Source of the DNA: Streptomyces violaceusniger | GTDB taxonomy: Bacteria > Actinomycetota > Actinomycetes > Streptomycetales > Streptomycetaceae | Length of the DNA stretch: 64,000 bases | Reading direction: 5' to 3' | NCBI GenBank assembly: GCA_005405945.1 | Contig: BJHW01000001.1 | Location: forward strand, 6,386,001 to 6,450,000 | In this document: positions 33,903-42,369 of the stretch, in pieces | Layout: the number at the start of each line of letters is the position of its first letter | Position numbering within the stretch: the stretch's first letter is position 1 | Position numbers and translations under genes: made by a program | The notes under the pieces: generated by a model | The model's input: only the letters and a program-made list of their open reading frames with translations | Database searches by the model: none | Told to the model about the DNA's origin: nothing

Positions 33903-34481
33903 TCATCCGTGGGTCGATGACGCGTGCGCCTGCTTCAGCAGATCGAGGGCGACCTCCAGGGCAGCCTCCCGCTTGTCCTCGGGGTCGCCCTCGACCGTCT
34001 GCAGCGCGAACATCCGCGCATGCATGCTGAACAGCGCGGTGACGCTCCGGACCTGGTCGACCAGGGGCGCCTCGGGGTCCCTGACCAGGGCGGACATCGC
34101 GAGCATCCGCTTCTTGAAGATCTGGCCGATGCTCAGCTCGCGCACCGTCGCCTGGTTCTCCTGCATGAAGCGCATCAGCGGCTCGCCGATGTCCAGGGCC
34201 GCGCTGTAGCGGCGCAGCAGCTCCTGCTTGGTCTCCAGGGTGCGCGGCTGCTGCTCGCCCCAGGCGATCAGCTCGTCCAGCGGCCGGCCCAGGTCCTGGA
34301 ACAGGCTGAGGACGATGTCCTCCTTGGTCTTGAAGTGGTAGTAGAGGGCCGCCTTGGTGACCTCGAGCTGCTCGGCGATCTCGCGCAGCGAGGTCTTCTC
34401 GTAGCCGTGCTCGGCGAAGAGTTCCAGGGCGACGTCCTGGATGCGCTGACGGGTGTCGCCCCGCCGCGGTGTGCTGCCCAT
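33903..34481 (-). CDS. TetR-family repressor of the DHA2 exporter
   Basis: This 192-residue TetR protein has HTH LREIAEQLEVTKAALYYHFK (about residues 32-51). It is divergent from an MFS exporter gene, and the gap contains two 18-bp palindromes, so it very probably represses the exporter and itself until a toxic ligand binds. The ATG at 34481 is preceded by GGAGAGC. Confidence 0.9.
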   Translation of the reverse strand: MGSTPRRGDTRQRIQDVALELFAEHGYEKTSLREIAEQLEVTKAALYYHFKTKEDIVLSLFQDLGRPLDELIAWGEQQPRTLETKQELLRRYSAALDIGEPLMRFMQENQATVRELSIGQIFKKRMLAMSALVRDPEAPLVDQVRSVTALFSMHARMFALQTVEGDPEDKREAALEVALDLLKQAHASSTHG

Positions 34482-34529
34482 GGTGCTCTCCTGTACTGGT
34501 GGTCTGGCTGCCTGGCCAGGGCGAACGTA

Positions 34530-34601
34530 ACTTACTTGACGCCCGGCTAGTTGGCGCCTTACCTTCTCTACTGTACTGAACTAGCCGGGCGGCAAGTAAG
34601 T
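34530..34601. promoter_or_regulatory. Paired inverted operators and exporter promoter
   Basis: The 23-bp segments 34530-34552 and 34579-34601 are inverted copies with one mismatch. Each holds an 18-bp palindrome of the form ACTNGCCGNNCGGCNAGT (34534-34551 with one mismatch, 34580-34597 perfect). The exporter promoter TTGACG (34536-34541), 18 bp, TACCTT (34560-34565) starts inside the first operator. Confidence 0.8.
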
Positions 34602-34641
34602 GGGCGTCAGGGCTCTCATCATCCAGGGGGAGACGGAGAAC

Positions 34642-36276
34642 ATGGTCCGTAAACAATCAGACGACGAAGCGCCATCCGCTTCGGCACCGGCTCAGGCCGC
34701 CCGGGAGGCCCCGCAGCCCCCGGCCAAGGCCGAGCCCAAGCAGCGCAGCACCAGTGTGGTGATATTCGCGCTGATGATCGCGATGCTGCTCGCGATGCTC
34801 GACAACATGATCGTGGGCACCGCGATGCCGACCATCGTCGGCGAGCTCGGTGGCCTCGACCACCTCTCCTGGGTGGTGACCGCGTACACCCTGGCCACCG
34901 CCGCCTCGACCCCCATCTGGGGCAAGCTCGGCGACATGTACGGCCGCAAGGGCGTCTTCCTCACCTCCATCGTGATCTTCCTCGGCGGCTCGGCGCTGTC
35001 CGGTATGGCGCAGAGCATGGGTGAGCTGATCGGCTTCCGGGCCATCCAGGGCCTGGGCGCGGGCGGTCTGATGGTCGGCGTGATGGCGATCATCGGTGAC
35101 CTGGTGCCGCCCCGGGAGCGCGGTCGCTACCAGGGCATCATGGCCGGTGTGATGGCCGTGGCCATGATCGGTGGCCCGCTGGTCGGCGGTACGCTCACCG
35201 ACCACCTCGGCTGGCGCTGGATCTTCTACATCAACCTCCCGCTCGGTGCCATCGCCCTCGCGGCGATCACCGCGGTGCTGCACCTGCCGAAGAAGCGCTC
35301 CGAGGGACGGATCGACTACACCGGCGCGGCCCTGCTGACCGTGGGCATCACCGCCCTCGTGCTGATCACCACCTGGGGCGGCAACGAGTACGCCTGGGGG
35401 TCGGCCCAGATCATCGGCCTCGGTGCGGTCGGTGTCCTCTCGCTCGCCGCGTTCCTCTACGTCGAGACACGGGTCGCCGAGCCCGTGCTGCCGCTGCACA
35501 TCTTCCGGAACCCCAACTTCACGCTGGTGACCGCGATCGGCTTCCTCACCGGTTTCGTGATGTTCGGCTCGACCACCTTCCTGCCGCTCTACCAGCAGAC
35601 CGTGCAGGGCGCCACGGCCACCAACTCCGGGCTGCTGCTGCTCCCGATGCTGCTGGGCATGCTGGTCGTCTCGCTGGTCGCGGGCCGGGTCACCACCGCG
35701 ACCGGCAAGTACAAGATCTTCCCCGTAGTCGGCGGCATCCTGATCACCGCCGGGATGTTCCTGCTGTCCACGATGGACACCGAGACCACCCGCTTCACCT
35801 CCGGTCTCTACATGGCGGTGCTCGGCATGGGCATGGGCTGCCTGATGCAGACGACCATGCTGGTGGCGCAGAACAGCGTCGAGATGAAGGACATGGGCGT
35901 CGGCAGCTCCTCCGCCACCCTCTTCCGCACCCTGGGCGGCTCCTTCGGCGTCGCCATCCTCGGCGCCCTGTTCACCAACCAGGTGAACGACACCATGGCC
36001 GAGCGGGGCGGGAGTAAGGCCGCGGCCATCACCTCCGGGAGTGCCCAGCTCGACCCGGCCAGCCTCAAGCTGCTGCCGCCGCCCATCCGGGACGCGTACA
36101 CCCACGCGGTGGCCAGCGGTGCCCACCAGGTGTTCCTGTGGGGCGCGCTGATCAGCATCGTCGGTGCCGTCGCCGCCTGGTTCGTCAAGGAGGTCCCGCT
36201 GCGCGGGGCCGCCGCCAAGCCGGCCGACGGTGACGAGGCCGCGGCCGAGACGGCGCCGATCGCCGAGACCGTCTGA
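34642..36276 (+). CDS. DHA2-family MFS drug exporter (14 TM helices)
   Basis: This 544-residue exporter has a cytoplasmic N-terminus (1-34) and about 14 TM helices. Motif A is GKLGDMYGRKGVF, motif C is in GGPLVGGTLTDHLGWRWIFYINLPLG, and TM1 has LLAMLDNMIVGTAMPTIVGEL with the acidic Asp typical of the EmrB/QacA family. It should export hydrophobic or cationic compounds by proton antiport. Repression by the divergent TetR is likely. The ATG at 34642 has GGGGGAG and GGAG upstream. The last codons and stop are copied four more times downstream. Confidence 0.9.
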   Translation: MVRKQSDDEAPSASAPAQAAREAPQPPAKAEPKQRSTSVVIFALMIAMLLAMLDNMIVGTAMPTIVGELGGLDHLSWVVTAYTLATAASTPIWGKLGDMYGRKGVFLTSIVIFLGGSALSGMAQSMGELIGFRAIQGLGAGGLMVGVMAIIGDLVPPRERGRYQGIMAGVMAVAMIGGPLVGGTLTDHLGWRWIFYINLPLGAIALAAITAVLHLPKKRSEGRIDYTGAALLTVGITALVLITTWGGNEYAWGSAQIIGLGAVGVLSLAAFLYVETRVAEPVLPLHIFRNPNFTLVTAIGFLTGFVMFGSTTFLPLYQQTVQGATATNSGLLLLPMLLGMLVVSLVAGRVTTATGKYKIFPVVGGILITAGMFLLSTMDTETTRFTSGLYMAVLGMGMGCLMQTTMLVAQNSVEMKDMGVGSSSATLFRTLGGSFGVAILGALFTNQVNDTMAERGGSKAAAITSGSAQLDPASLKLLPPPIRDAYTHAVASGAHQVFLWGALISIVGAVAAWFVKEVPLRGAAAKPADGDEAAAETAPIAETV

Positions 36277-36390
36277 CCCGGCGCTGATCGCCGAGACCGT
36301 CTGACCCGGCGCTGATCGCCGAGACCGTCTGACCCGGCGCTGATCGCCGAGACCGTCTGACCCGGCGCCGATCGCCGAGACCGTCTGACC
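36258..36390 (+). repeat. 28-bp tandem repeat, five copies, including the MFS stop codon
   Basis: The unit GATCGCCGAGACCGTCTGAC plus CCGGCGCT recurs with an exact 28-bp period. TGA stops fall at 36274, 36302, 36330, 36358 and 36386. The first is the real stop. Each unit can form CGGCG-ctgat-CGCCG. The last unit differs by T to C. Confidence 0.97.
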
Positions 36391-36457
36391 AGCGGTCCGG
36401 GTGAGCCGGGCCGCCATCAGGGGGCCGCTGTCAGTGGGACATGACAGCATCGGTCCC

Positions 36458-36973
36458 ATGGTGACCTCGCCGGACGAGGCGCGGCTGGCGCAACTGCGCC
36501 GGCTGCGCCTCGCGAAGGACGTGATGGACCGCGACTGGGCCGAGCCGCTCGACCTGGACGCGGTCGCCGGGCATGCCGGCTATTCGCGCTATCACTTCAT
36601 CCGTGCCTTCAAGGGCGCCTACGGATCCACGCCGGGGCAGTATCTGACCCGGCGCCGCATCGAGCGGGCCGAGGAGCTGCTGCGCTCGGCCAACCTCTCG
36701 GTCACCGAGATCTGCTCGCTCGTCGGCTTCAGCAGCCTCGGCACCTTCTCCACGAGCTTCAAGAAGCAGACCGGGCTCACCCCCAGCGCGTACCGGGACC
36801 TGCACGTCGGCCGGGCGGCATCGGTCATCCCGGGGTGTTACGCGATGCTGTGGTACGGCGGGCGCGACGCCCGAGCCCCCGGTTCCGGCTCCGGCGTTCC
36901 CGCCCCCGGCGCCCCCGCCCCCGGTGCCCGCGGCGCCGGCTCCAAGGACAGCAATTCTGGAGAAGCGGAATGA
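36458..36973 (+). CDS. AraC-family regulator
   Basis: This 171-residue protein has a complete AraC double HTH in its first 115 residues (AGYSRYHFIRAFKGAYGSTPG, later ICSLVGFSSLGTFSTSFKKQ) and a Pro/Gly/Ala-rich tail (PAPGAPAPGARGAG). There is no separate sensor domain. The downstream VOC protein is a common partner of this class. The start at 36458 has no clear ribosome binding site and may be leaderless. Confidence 0.85.
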   Translation: MVTSPDEARLAQLRRLRLAKDVMDRDWAEPLDLDAVAGHAGYSRYHFIRAFKGAYGSTPGQYLTRRRIERAEELLRSANLSVTEICSLVGFSSLGTFSTSFKKQTGLTPSAYRDLHVGRAASVIPGCYAMLWYGGRDARAPGSGSGVPAPGAPAPGARGAGSKDSNSGEAE

Positions 36974-37042
36974 ATCCGCCGCTGCCTAGCGTGGCCTTGT
37001 CGCGACGACGCGCGGCCCACCCCGATACCTCCGGAGGCAGCA

Positions 37043-37510
37043 ATGATCAAAGGGATGTCCATCGTCACCGTCTGGGTCCTCGACCAGGACCGGGCCAAGG
37101 AGTTCTACACCGAGAAGCTGGGCTTCGAGGTCCGCACCGACATGAGCATCGGCGGGGACGGCGAGGGCGGCGGTATGCGCTGGCTGACGGTCGGCGCCAA
37201 GGACCAGCCGGATGTGCAGTTGACCCTGATGGTGCCCAGCTCGCCGGGGCTCGACCCGGAGTCCGCCGAAGCCCTCAGGACGCTGGTCGCCAAGGGGGTG
37301 CTCGGCCCCGGGGTGATCACCACCGATGACATCCACCGGGACTACGAGGCGCTCAAGGCGAAGGGCGTGGAGTTCGTCCAGGAACCCCAGGAGCGTCCGT
37401 ACGGCACCGAGGCGCTCTTCCGCGACGACTCCGGCAACTGGTTCTCGTTCACCCAGCCCCGCGAGCAGATGGACTTCGACAAGCCCTGGAGCGGCTGCGT
37501 CTCGGACTGA
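37043..37510 (+). CDS. VOC/glyoxalase-family protein
   Basis: This 155-residue protein has the paired beta-alpha-beta-beta-beta fold of the VOC superfamily: MSIVTVWVLDQDRAKEFYTE at the start and GTEALFRDDSGNWFSF at the end, with a metal-ligand-type Glu. It may be a bleomycin-resistance or glyoxalase-type enzyme, or an effector of the AraC regulator encoded 69 bp upstream. GGAGGC precedes the ATG at 37043. Confidence 0.85.
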   Translation: MIKGMSIVTVWVLDQDRAKEFYTEKLGFEVRTDMSIGGDGEGGGMRWLTVGAKDQPDVQLTLMVPSSPGLDPESAEALRTLVAKGVLGPGVITTDDIHRDYEALKAKGVEFVQEPQERPYGTEALFRDDSGNWFSFTQPREQMDFDKPWSGCVSD

Positions 37511-37525
37511 GCGGGTCAGTCCGAG
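37501..37525. terminator. Bidirectional hairpin between VOC and cseC genes
   Basis: CTCGGACTGA (37501-37510) and TCAGTCCGAG (37516-37525) form a perfect 10-bp stem with a 5-nt loop. The left arm is the VOC gene end with its stop, so the inverted copy also puts a TGA on the opposite strand. Confidence 0.75.
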
Positions 37526-37539
37526 AACTCAGACTCGGC

Positions 37540-38859
37540 TCAGTCCGGCACCTCGATGATCGGGAAGCTGCCGGTGTTGGTGGGCGCGGACTCCGGCAGC
37601 CACAGCACGGCGACCGCGCCCACGCACTCCCCGTCCGCGTCGTCGCCGCTGTCCATCAGCGGATCCGCGTTGCGGAACGTCAGCCGGGCGCCCAGCACCC
37701 GCGCCTGGCCCGCGGCTATGGTCAGCCCCAGGCCGTGCCCGGTGCCCGCGCGGTCCTTGCTGCCGGTGCGGAACCGGCTCGGCCCGTCCTTCAGCAACTC
37801 CTCCGGGAAGCCGGGGCCGTGGTCGCGGACGCGCAGTATCCGCCCTTCGACGGTGACCTCGAAGGGCGGTTTGCCGTGCCGGGCGGCGTTGGCCAGCAGA
37901 TTGCCCAGGATCCGCTCCAGCCGCCGTGGGTCGGTGGAGACATGGGCGTCGCGCACCACGTTGACCACCGCGTCCGGGTCCACCGCCCGGACCCGGCGGG
38001 TGATGAACTCGGCCAGGGCTATCTCCTGGAGCTCCGCGCGCTCCGCGAAGCCGTCCAGCCGTGCCACCTCCAGGACGTCCTCGACCAGGGTGCGCATCGC
38101 CTGCGCCCGGTCCCGTACCAGCTCGGTGGGGCGGCCCGGCGGCAGCAGTTCGGCGGCCGTGAGCAGACCGGTGACCGGGGTGCGCAGCTCGTGGGCGATA
38201 TCGGCGGTGACCCGGCGCTCCGCCTCCAGCCGCTGCTGCAGCGCCTCGGCCATGCCGTCCACCGCCCGCGCCAGATCGTCGGTCTCGTCGCGCACCCGGC
38301 CGCCGATCGCCTCGCGCACCCGGACCTCGGAGTCGCCCTCGGCCAGCTTGCGGGCGGCGGTGGCCGCCTTGCGCAGCCGCCGGGAGAGCTGATCGCCGAC
38401 GAGCACACCGAGCGCGATACCGCCCAGCACCACCGCCACCGAGCCGATGATCAGCACCCGGTCCAGGTCGTCGAGGACGGCGAACCGGTCCTGGAACTTG
38501 GTGTGGACGGACAGCACCTTGCCGTTCCGCAGCGGCACCGAGGCCCACACCTCGGGGGTGCCGGTGCCGGAGTCCTCCAGATAGGTGGCGCGCTGGCCGC
38601 GCCACGCCTCCTTCTTCAGCTGGTCGGGCAGACGGGGGTCGTCCAGCTTGGCGCCGAAACCCAGCACCCGGGACTGCTCGTACCACCGCTGGGCGACCTT
38701 CACCCGCTCGTCCATCACGGTGCGGCTGTTGTCGAGCATCGAGACGCGGGCCGCGTTGTGGACGACGAGGCTCAGCACCACCGCCACCAGCGTGCTCACG
38801 GCCGCGATGGCGAGGCTGACCTTCCACCGCAGACCCGTGCGCAGGGCGAACCGCCGCAA
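37540..38859 (-). CDS. cseC: Sensor histidine kinase CseC
   Basis: This 439-residue kinase starts MRRFALRTGLRWKVSLAIAA, as recalled for S. coelicolor CseC. It has two TM helices (about 13-33 and 150-172), an extracellular sensor of about 110 residues, HAMP, H-box DIAHELRTPVTGL, G1 DHGPGFPEE and G2 GTGHGLGLTI. CseC senses cell-wall damage and activates CseB, which drives sigE. The only possible start in frame is the TTG at 38859, 6 nt after the cseB stop, so translational coupling is likely. Confidence 0.92.
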   Translation of the reverse strand: MRRFALRTGLRWKVSLAIAAVSTLVAVVLSLVVHNAARVSMLDNSRTVMDERVKVAQRWYEQSRVLGFGAKLDDPRLPDQLKKEAWRGQRATYLEDSGTGTPEVWASVPLRNGKVLSVHTKFQDRFAVLDDLDRVLIIGSVAVVLGGIALGVLVGDQLSRRLRKAATAARKLAEGDSEVRVREAIGGRVRDETDDLARAVDGMAEALQQRLEAERRVTADIAHELRTPVTGLLTAAELLPPGRPTELVRDRAQAMRTLVEDVLEVARLDGFAERAELQEIALAEFITRRVRAVDPDAVVNVVRDAHVSTDPRRLERILGNLLANAARHGKPPFEVTVEGRILRVRDHGPGFPEELLKDGPSRFRTGSKDRAGTGHGLGLTIAAGQARVLGARLTFRNADPLMDSGDDADGECVGAVAVLWLPESAPTNTGSFPIIEVPD

Positions 38860-38865
38860 CGCCGC

Positions 38866-39573
38866 TCAGCCCTTGAGCTTGTAGCCGAAGCCGCGGACCG
38901 TCTCGATGCGGTCCTGGCCTATCTTGCCGCGCAGCCGCTGCACATGGACGTCCACGACCCGGGTGTCCCCGCCCCAGCCGTACTCCCAGACCCGCTCCAG
39001 CAGCCGGTCGCGGGAGAGCACGGTGCCCGGCGCGGCCGAGAACTCCAGCAGCAGCCGCATCTCGGTGGGAGTGAGCGCCACCTGAAGGCCGCCCTTGCGG
39101 ACCTCCATGCCCTCGGGGTCGACCTCCAGATCGCCGAAGCGCAGCACCCCGCCGTCGGGCTCCTCGGGGACCGGCTCCGCGCCCCGCCCGCCGGGGCCGC
39201 TGGCATGGCCGAAGCGGCGCAGCACGGCCCGGATGCGGGCCACCAGCACCGCGCCGTCGAAGGGCTTGGTCACATAGTCGTCGGCGCCGGCTTCGAGGCC
39301 GAGCACCACATCGATGGAGTCGGCGCGCGCGGAGAGCATGATCACGGGAACGGTGGACTCGTCGCGGATCCGGCGGCACAGGCTGACCCCGTCCAGGCCC
39401 GGAACCATCACATCGAGCAGCGCGATATCGGGGCGGTCGGCCCGGAAGCGCTCCAGGCCGGTCAGCCCGTCGGGCGCGGCCGTCACGAGAAAGCCATCGC
39501 GCTCCAGGGCGAGCTGCGTGGCTTCACGGATGACATCGTCGTCCTCGACGAAGAGCACATGGGTCTCGGCCAC
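38866..39573 (-). CDS. cseB: Response regulator CseB
   Basis: This 235-residue OmpR-family regulator, beginning MAETHVLFVEDDDVIREATQ, has phosphoacceptor Asp 54 in ALLDVMVPG, YVTKPF, and winged helix LTPTEMRLLLEFSAAPG with RVVDVHVQRLRGKIG. It matches the recalled sequence of Streptomyces CseB, the activator of the sigE promoter. It is fourth from the window's right-hand strand end of the operon sigE-cseA-cseB-cseC. The GTG at 39573 starts 9 nt after the cseA stop. Confidence 0.95.
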   Translation of the reverse strand: MAETHVLFVEDDDVIREATQLALERDGFLVTAAPDGLTGLERFRADRPDIALLDVMVPGLDGVSLCRRIRDESTVPVIMLSARADSIDVVLGLEAGADDYVTKPFDGAVLVARIRAVLRRFGHASGPGGRGAEPVPEEPDGGVLRFGDLEVDPEGMEVRKGGLQVALTPTEMRLLLEFSAAPGTVLSRDRLLERVWEYGWGGDTRVVDVHVQRLRGKIGQDRIETVRGFGYKLKG

Positions 39574-39582
39574 AGCCTCGCT

Positions 39583-40317
39583 TCAGCCTTCCGTTCCGTC
39601 GTGGGCGCGCGCGGTCGGCACCGGGGTCGCGTCTTCCTTGGGCACATTCTTGCTGTAGTCGGTGCGCTCGCGGGACCGCACCGTGAACGAACGGTCCGCC
39701 CCGGACCAGCCGTAGGTGATCACGGTCTCGCTCGAAGGGCAACAGACCGAGTCCCCGGAGGTGTAGGAGAGCTTCGTCACCCGCAGCCCGTCCTTGGCGA
39801 CGTCGGCGTAGACGGGCGGCTGCTCGTCGCTGAAGACGTTCTCGTACCGGCCGCCCACCTTGCGGTACACATACGAGCCGATGCCGAAGCCGTCGGTGCA
39901 GCTCATGACGTTGATGACCAGGTCGGAGTCGGCGGAGCCGGTCAGCCGGCCGGACGTCACGTCCACCGGATAGCCCTTGATCTCCTGCTTGGCCTCGCGC
40001 TCCTTGGCCGCGGGGCAGGGCTTGAGGCTCGTCTTCAGATCGTCGCTGACGCGCGGATCCGCCTTGACCAGCTTGATCACGTCGACCTTCTTCCCGGCAG
40101 CCGGTGACGGCCGGCCCGAGGCGCGGCCACCCGCGTACGCGCCGGAGTCCGCGGCGGCCGAGGCCCACTCGGTGCTCGCCGGTCCCTCCTTGCGCACCCC
40201 CTGGCTCGCGTCGCCGCATCCGGCCAGCATCCAGCCGCCGGCGGCCGCGAGGCCCACGACCGCGCCGCCGGTGAGCATGACTGTCCTGCTGGGAGAGGCC
40301 CTGGTCAGGCCGCGCAC
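39583..40317 (-). CDS. cseA: Lipoprotein CseA, negative modulator of SigE
   Basis: This protein of about 244 residues has a lipoprotein signal (TVMLTGGAVVGLAAAGGWML, lipobox LAGC) followed by a secreted domain with cysteine pairs (KPCPAAKE, VMSCTDGF, SVCCPSSE). Its position between sigE and cseB identifies it as CseA, a lipoprotein that dampens sigE expression in S. coelicolor. The GTG at 40317 overlaps the sigE stop by 13 nt, so expression is coupled. Confidence 0.9.
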   Translation of the reverse strand: MRGLTRASPSRTVMLTGGAVVGLAAAGGWMLAGCGDASQGVRKEGPASTEWASAAADSGAYAGGRASGRPSPAAGKKVDVIKLVKADPRVSDDLKTSLKPCPAAKEREAKQEIKGYPVDVTSGRLTGSADSDLVINVMSCTDGFGIGSYVYRKVGGRYENVFSDEQPPVYADVAKDGLRVTKLSYTSGDSVCCPSSETVITYGWSGADRSFTVRSRERTDYSKNVPKEDATPVPTARAHDGTEG

Positions 40318-40919
40318 CGTTCCTGCCCCCGCTCCTGGCGGGCGCGCCGGACCCGACCCATGTGCCGCCGGACGTTGGTGGTCGGCCCCGCGTCCCCGTC
40401 CCGACGGCCGAGCGCCCGGGCGTCCAGATCGCGGCTCTCCAGCTCCTGCCGCAGCCGGGCCAGCGCCCGGTGCAGCGTGCTCTTGACCGTTCCGGTCGAC
40501 ATTCCGAGCGCCTCCGCGGTCTCTTCGGTCGTCATCTGCTCCCAGTGTCGCAGCACCACGACACTGCGCTGCTTGGGAGCCAGCACGGAAAGGATGTCCA
40601 TCAGCAGGGCGCGGTCGGCGTGCTGCTCGGTGCCGTCCTCGACGCTCGCCTCCGGAAGCTGCTCGGTGGGCACCTCGTCCAGCTTGCGGGCGCGCCACCA
40701 CTCGGTACGGGTGTTGATCATGACGCGCCGGAGGTAGGCGTCCGCGAGCGACTTGTCGGCTATGCCGTCCCAGCGGCCGTAGGTGCGCACCAAGGCGGTC
40801 TGGAGCAGATCCTGTGCCTCGACCGGGTCGGGGATCAGCCGACGGGCGCTGCGCAGCAGCGCGTCCTGCCGATTCCGCACGTACTCCTCAAAGTCCAGAA
40901 CATTGCTGCTGCTGCTCAT
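40305..40919 (-). CDS. sigE: ECF sigma factor SigE
   Basis: This 204-residue ECF sigma factor has region 2 (LEFEEYV-like start, LLQTALVRTYGRWDGIADK, YLRRVMINTRTEWWRARK) and region 4 (LAPKQRSVVVLRHWEQMTTE, MSTGTVKSTLHRALARLRQ). The sequence and the downstream cseA-cseB-cseC order identify SigE, which controls the cell-envelope stress regulon. The C-terminal tail after LDARALG is longer and more Arg-rich than recalled for S. coelicolor. The ATG at 40919 opens with four Ser codons. Its promoter should be CseB-dependent. Confidence 0.95.
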   Translation of the reverse strand: MSSSSNVLDFEEYVRNRQDALLRSARRLIPDPVEAQDLLQTALVRTYGRWDGIADKSLADAYLRRVMINTRTEWWRARKLDEVPTEQLPEASVEDGTEQHADRALLMDILSVLAPKQRSVVVLRHWEQMTTEETAEALGMSTGTVKSTLHRALARLRQELESRDLDARALGRRDGDAGPTTNVRRHMGRVRRARQERGQERCAA

Positions 40920-41055
40920 GGTGTGCAGCCTCCATCCCGCTGTTTCCCCGCCGCTTGTGTGTCCGGCTTCTCGCTCGGCACGGGAAGGACGCTACGGAGG
41001 CGCTGTTGCGGCGCCATGCGCAACTGCGCCTCGGCAAACGCACAGCTACCCATAG

Positions 41056-41101
41056 GTTGTGTAACAACGGAACCCGGTTCGACCGAGTGTCAGAACCGGG
41101 T
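41056..41101. promoter_or_regulatory. Inverted repeats upstream of sigE
   Basis: GTTGT-gta-ACAAC (41056-41068) and a perfect ACCCGGTTC-N12-GAACCGGGT (41072-41101) lie 140-180 bp upstream of sigE, just beyond the mutY 3' end. They could be a mutY terminator or part of the sigE control region. Confidence 0.5.
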
Positions 41102-41109
41102 CCTGGGCG

Positions 41110-41127
41110 TGTCACAGGTCTGTCACA
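41110..41127. promoter_or_regulatory. 11-bp-spaced direct repeat, candidate CseB site
   Basis: TGTCACA occurs at 41110-41116 and 41121-41127, exactly 11 bp apart, which is the spacing used by OmpR-type regulators. It is upstream of sigE on its control side (reading TGTGACA twice on the sigE strand), so CseB is the natural candidate binder. Confidence 0.5.
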
Positions 41128-41152
41128 GACAGGGCCGTCACGAGGGATGTTC

Positions 41153-42078
41153 TCAGGTCAGCGGCAGCCGGTAGAGGCCGCCCGGGAGCGGCTCCACCAG
41201 TCCGTCGGAGACGAGTCCGTCGAGCGCGCGGGCGCGCTGCACCGGCTCGTCCCACACCTGGTCCAGCGCCGCCTGCGGCACCGGTGTCACAGCCTCCCGC
41301 AACACCGCGAGCAGCTTGCCGCGCACCTGACGGTCCGTACCCGCGTAGGTCTGGCCGCGCCGCGGCGGTCCGTCGTGCTCCGGCGAACCGGCCTGCCGCC
41401 AGGCGCACAGCGCGGCGATCGGGCAGCGCGCGCAGTCCGGGGTGCGGGCCGTGCAGACCAGCGCGCCCAGCTCCATCGTGGCCGCCGCCCAGCGCGCCGC
41501 GGTCGGCTCGTCCTCGGGAGCAGGGCGCGGGCCAGCTTGCGCTCGGCGGCGGTGGTGGCGTTCGGCGGGTACTGCGCACCGCTGACCGCGCGCGCGAACA
41601 CCCGGCGGACATTGGTGTCCAGGACCGGATGGCGCTGGCCGTACGCGAACGAGGCCACGGCCGCCGCCGTGTACTCACCCACCCCCGGCAGCGCCAGCAA
41701 CTGGGCGTGGTCGCGCGGTACGTCACCGCCGTGCCGCTCCCTTATGGCGGCCGCGGCGCCGTGCAGCCGCAGCGCCCGGCGCGGATAGCCGAGCCGGCCC
41801 CAGGCGCGGACCGCCTCACCGGGCGGTTCCGCGGCCAGGTCGGCCGGGCGCGGCCAGCGGGCGAGCCACTGCTCGTACACCGGCAGCACCCGGTTCACCG
41901 GGGTCTGCTGGAGCATGAACTCGCTCACCATCACACCCCAGGCGCCCGCCTCGGGGCGGCGCCAGGGGAGGTCGCGCGCGTGCGCGTCGAACCAGTCGAT
42001 GACGGGCCGGTGCAGAACGGCTCCGTCGGGGTCGGAGGATGCGGCGGCCGGGACGGCGGAAGCGGAAATGGCAGTCAT
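41153..42078 (-). CDS. mutY: A/G-specific adenine glycosylase MutY (one frameshift)
   Basis: MutY removes adenine mispaired with 8-oxoguanine. The N-terminal part has SEFMLQQTPVNRV (catalytic Glu), the helix-hairpin-helix LPGVGEYTAAAV and the catalytic Asp in VLDTNVRRV. The C-terminal part, in another frame, has the [4Fe-4S] pattern C-x6-C-x2-C-x5-C (CTARTPDCARCPIAALC). The junction near 41515 at GCTCCCGAGG needs one extra C, and the span is one base short of a multiple of three. The region after the cluster is short, without a clear full 8-oxoG recognition domain. The ATG at 42078 is chosen. Confidence 0.9.
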
Positions 42079-42357
42079 CGCTCTCGATCCTGACACGACG
42101 GGACGGCTCGCGGGGCCCAGGGCGCGGGCGTTCGGGTTTCAGCCGCGCCAGTCGTTGCCGAATCGTGCGATACGGCGCCCGTACGGGAACGGATGGCCGC
42201 TTGCCGCGCCCGAGTGCGGTCTTCCGGTGCCCCCGGGGTGATCTCGGGGCACCTCATGGCCGCCTGTGGGGGCCCTCATGTGCCGGATCCGGTCGGATCA
42301 TGAGAAAAGTAGGGCCGGGAGCGAGGGTTATTGGCCGGTACCGCTCCCGATCTCTCG

Positions 42358-42363
42358 TAGAGT
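42358..42363 (+). promoter_or_regulatory. -10 box for leaderless transcript of gene 42370
   Basis: TAGAGT then TTCCGC then GTG at 42370: 6-nt spacing and no ribosome binding site. Confidence 0.55.
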
Positions 42364-42369
42364 TTCCGC

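Noticed and set aside
34657..36459. A 600-codon minus-strand frame across the MFS exporter
   Set aside because: Antisense shadow; His/Asp/Gly-rich with no motif, and the MFS protein is unmistakable.
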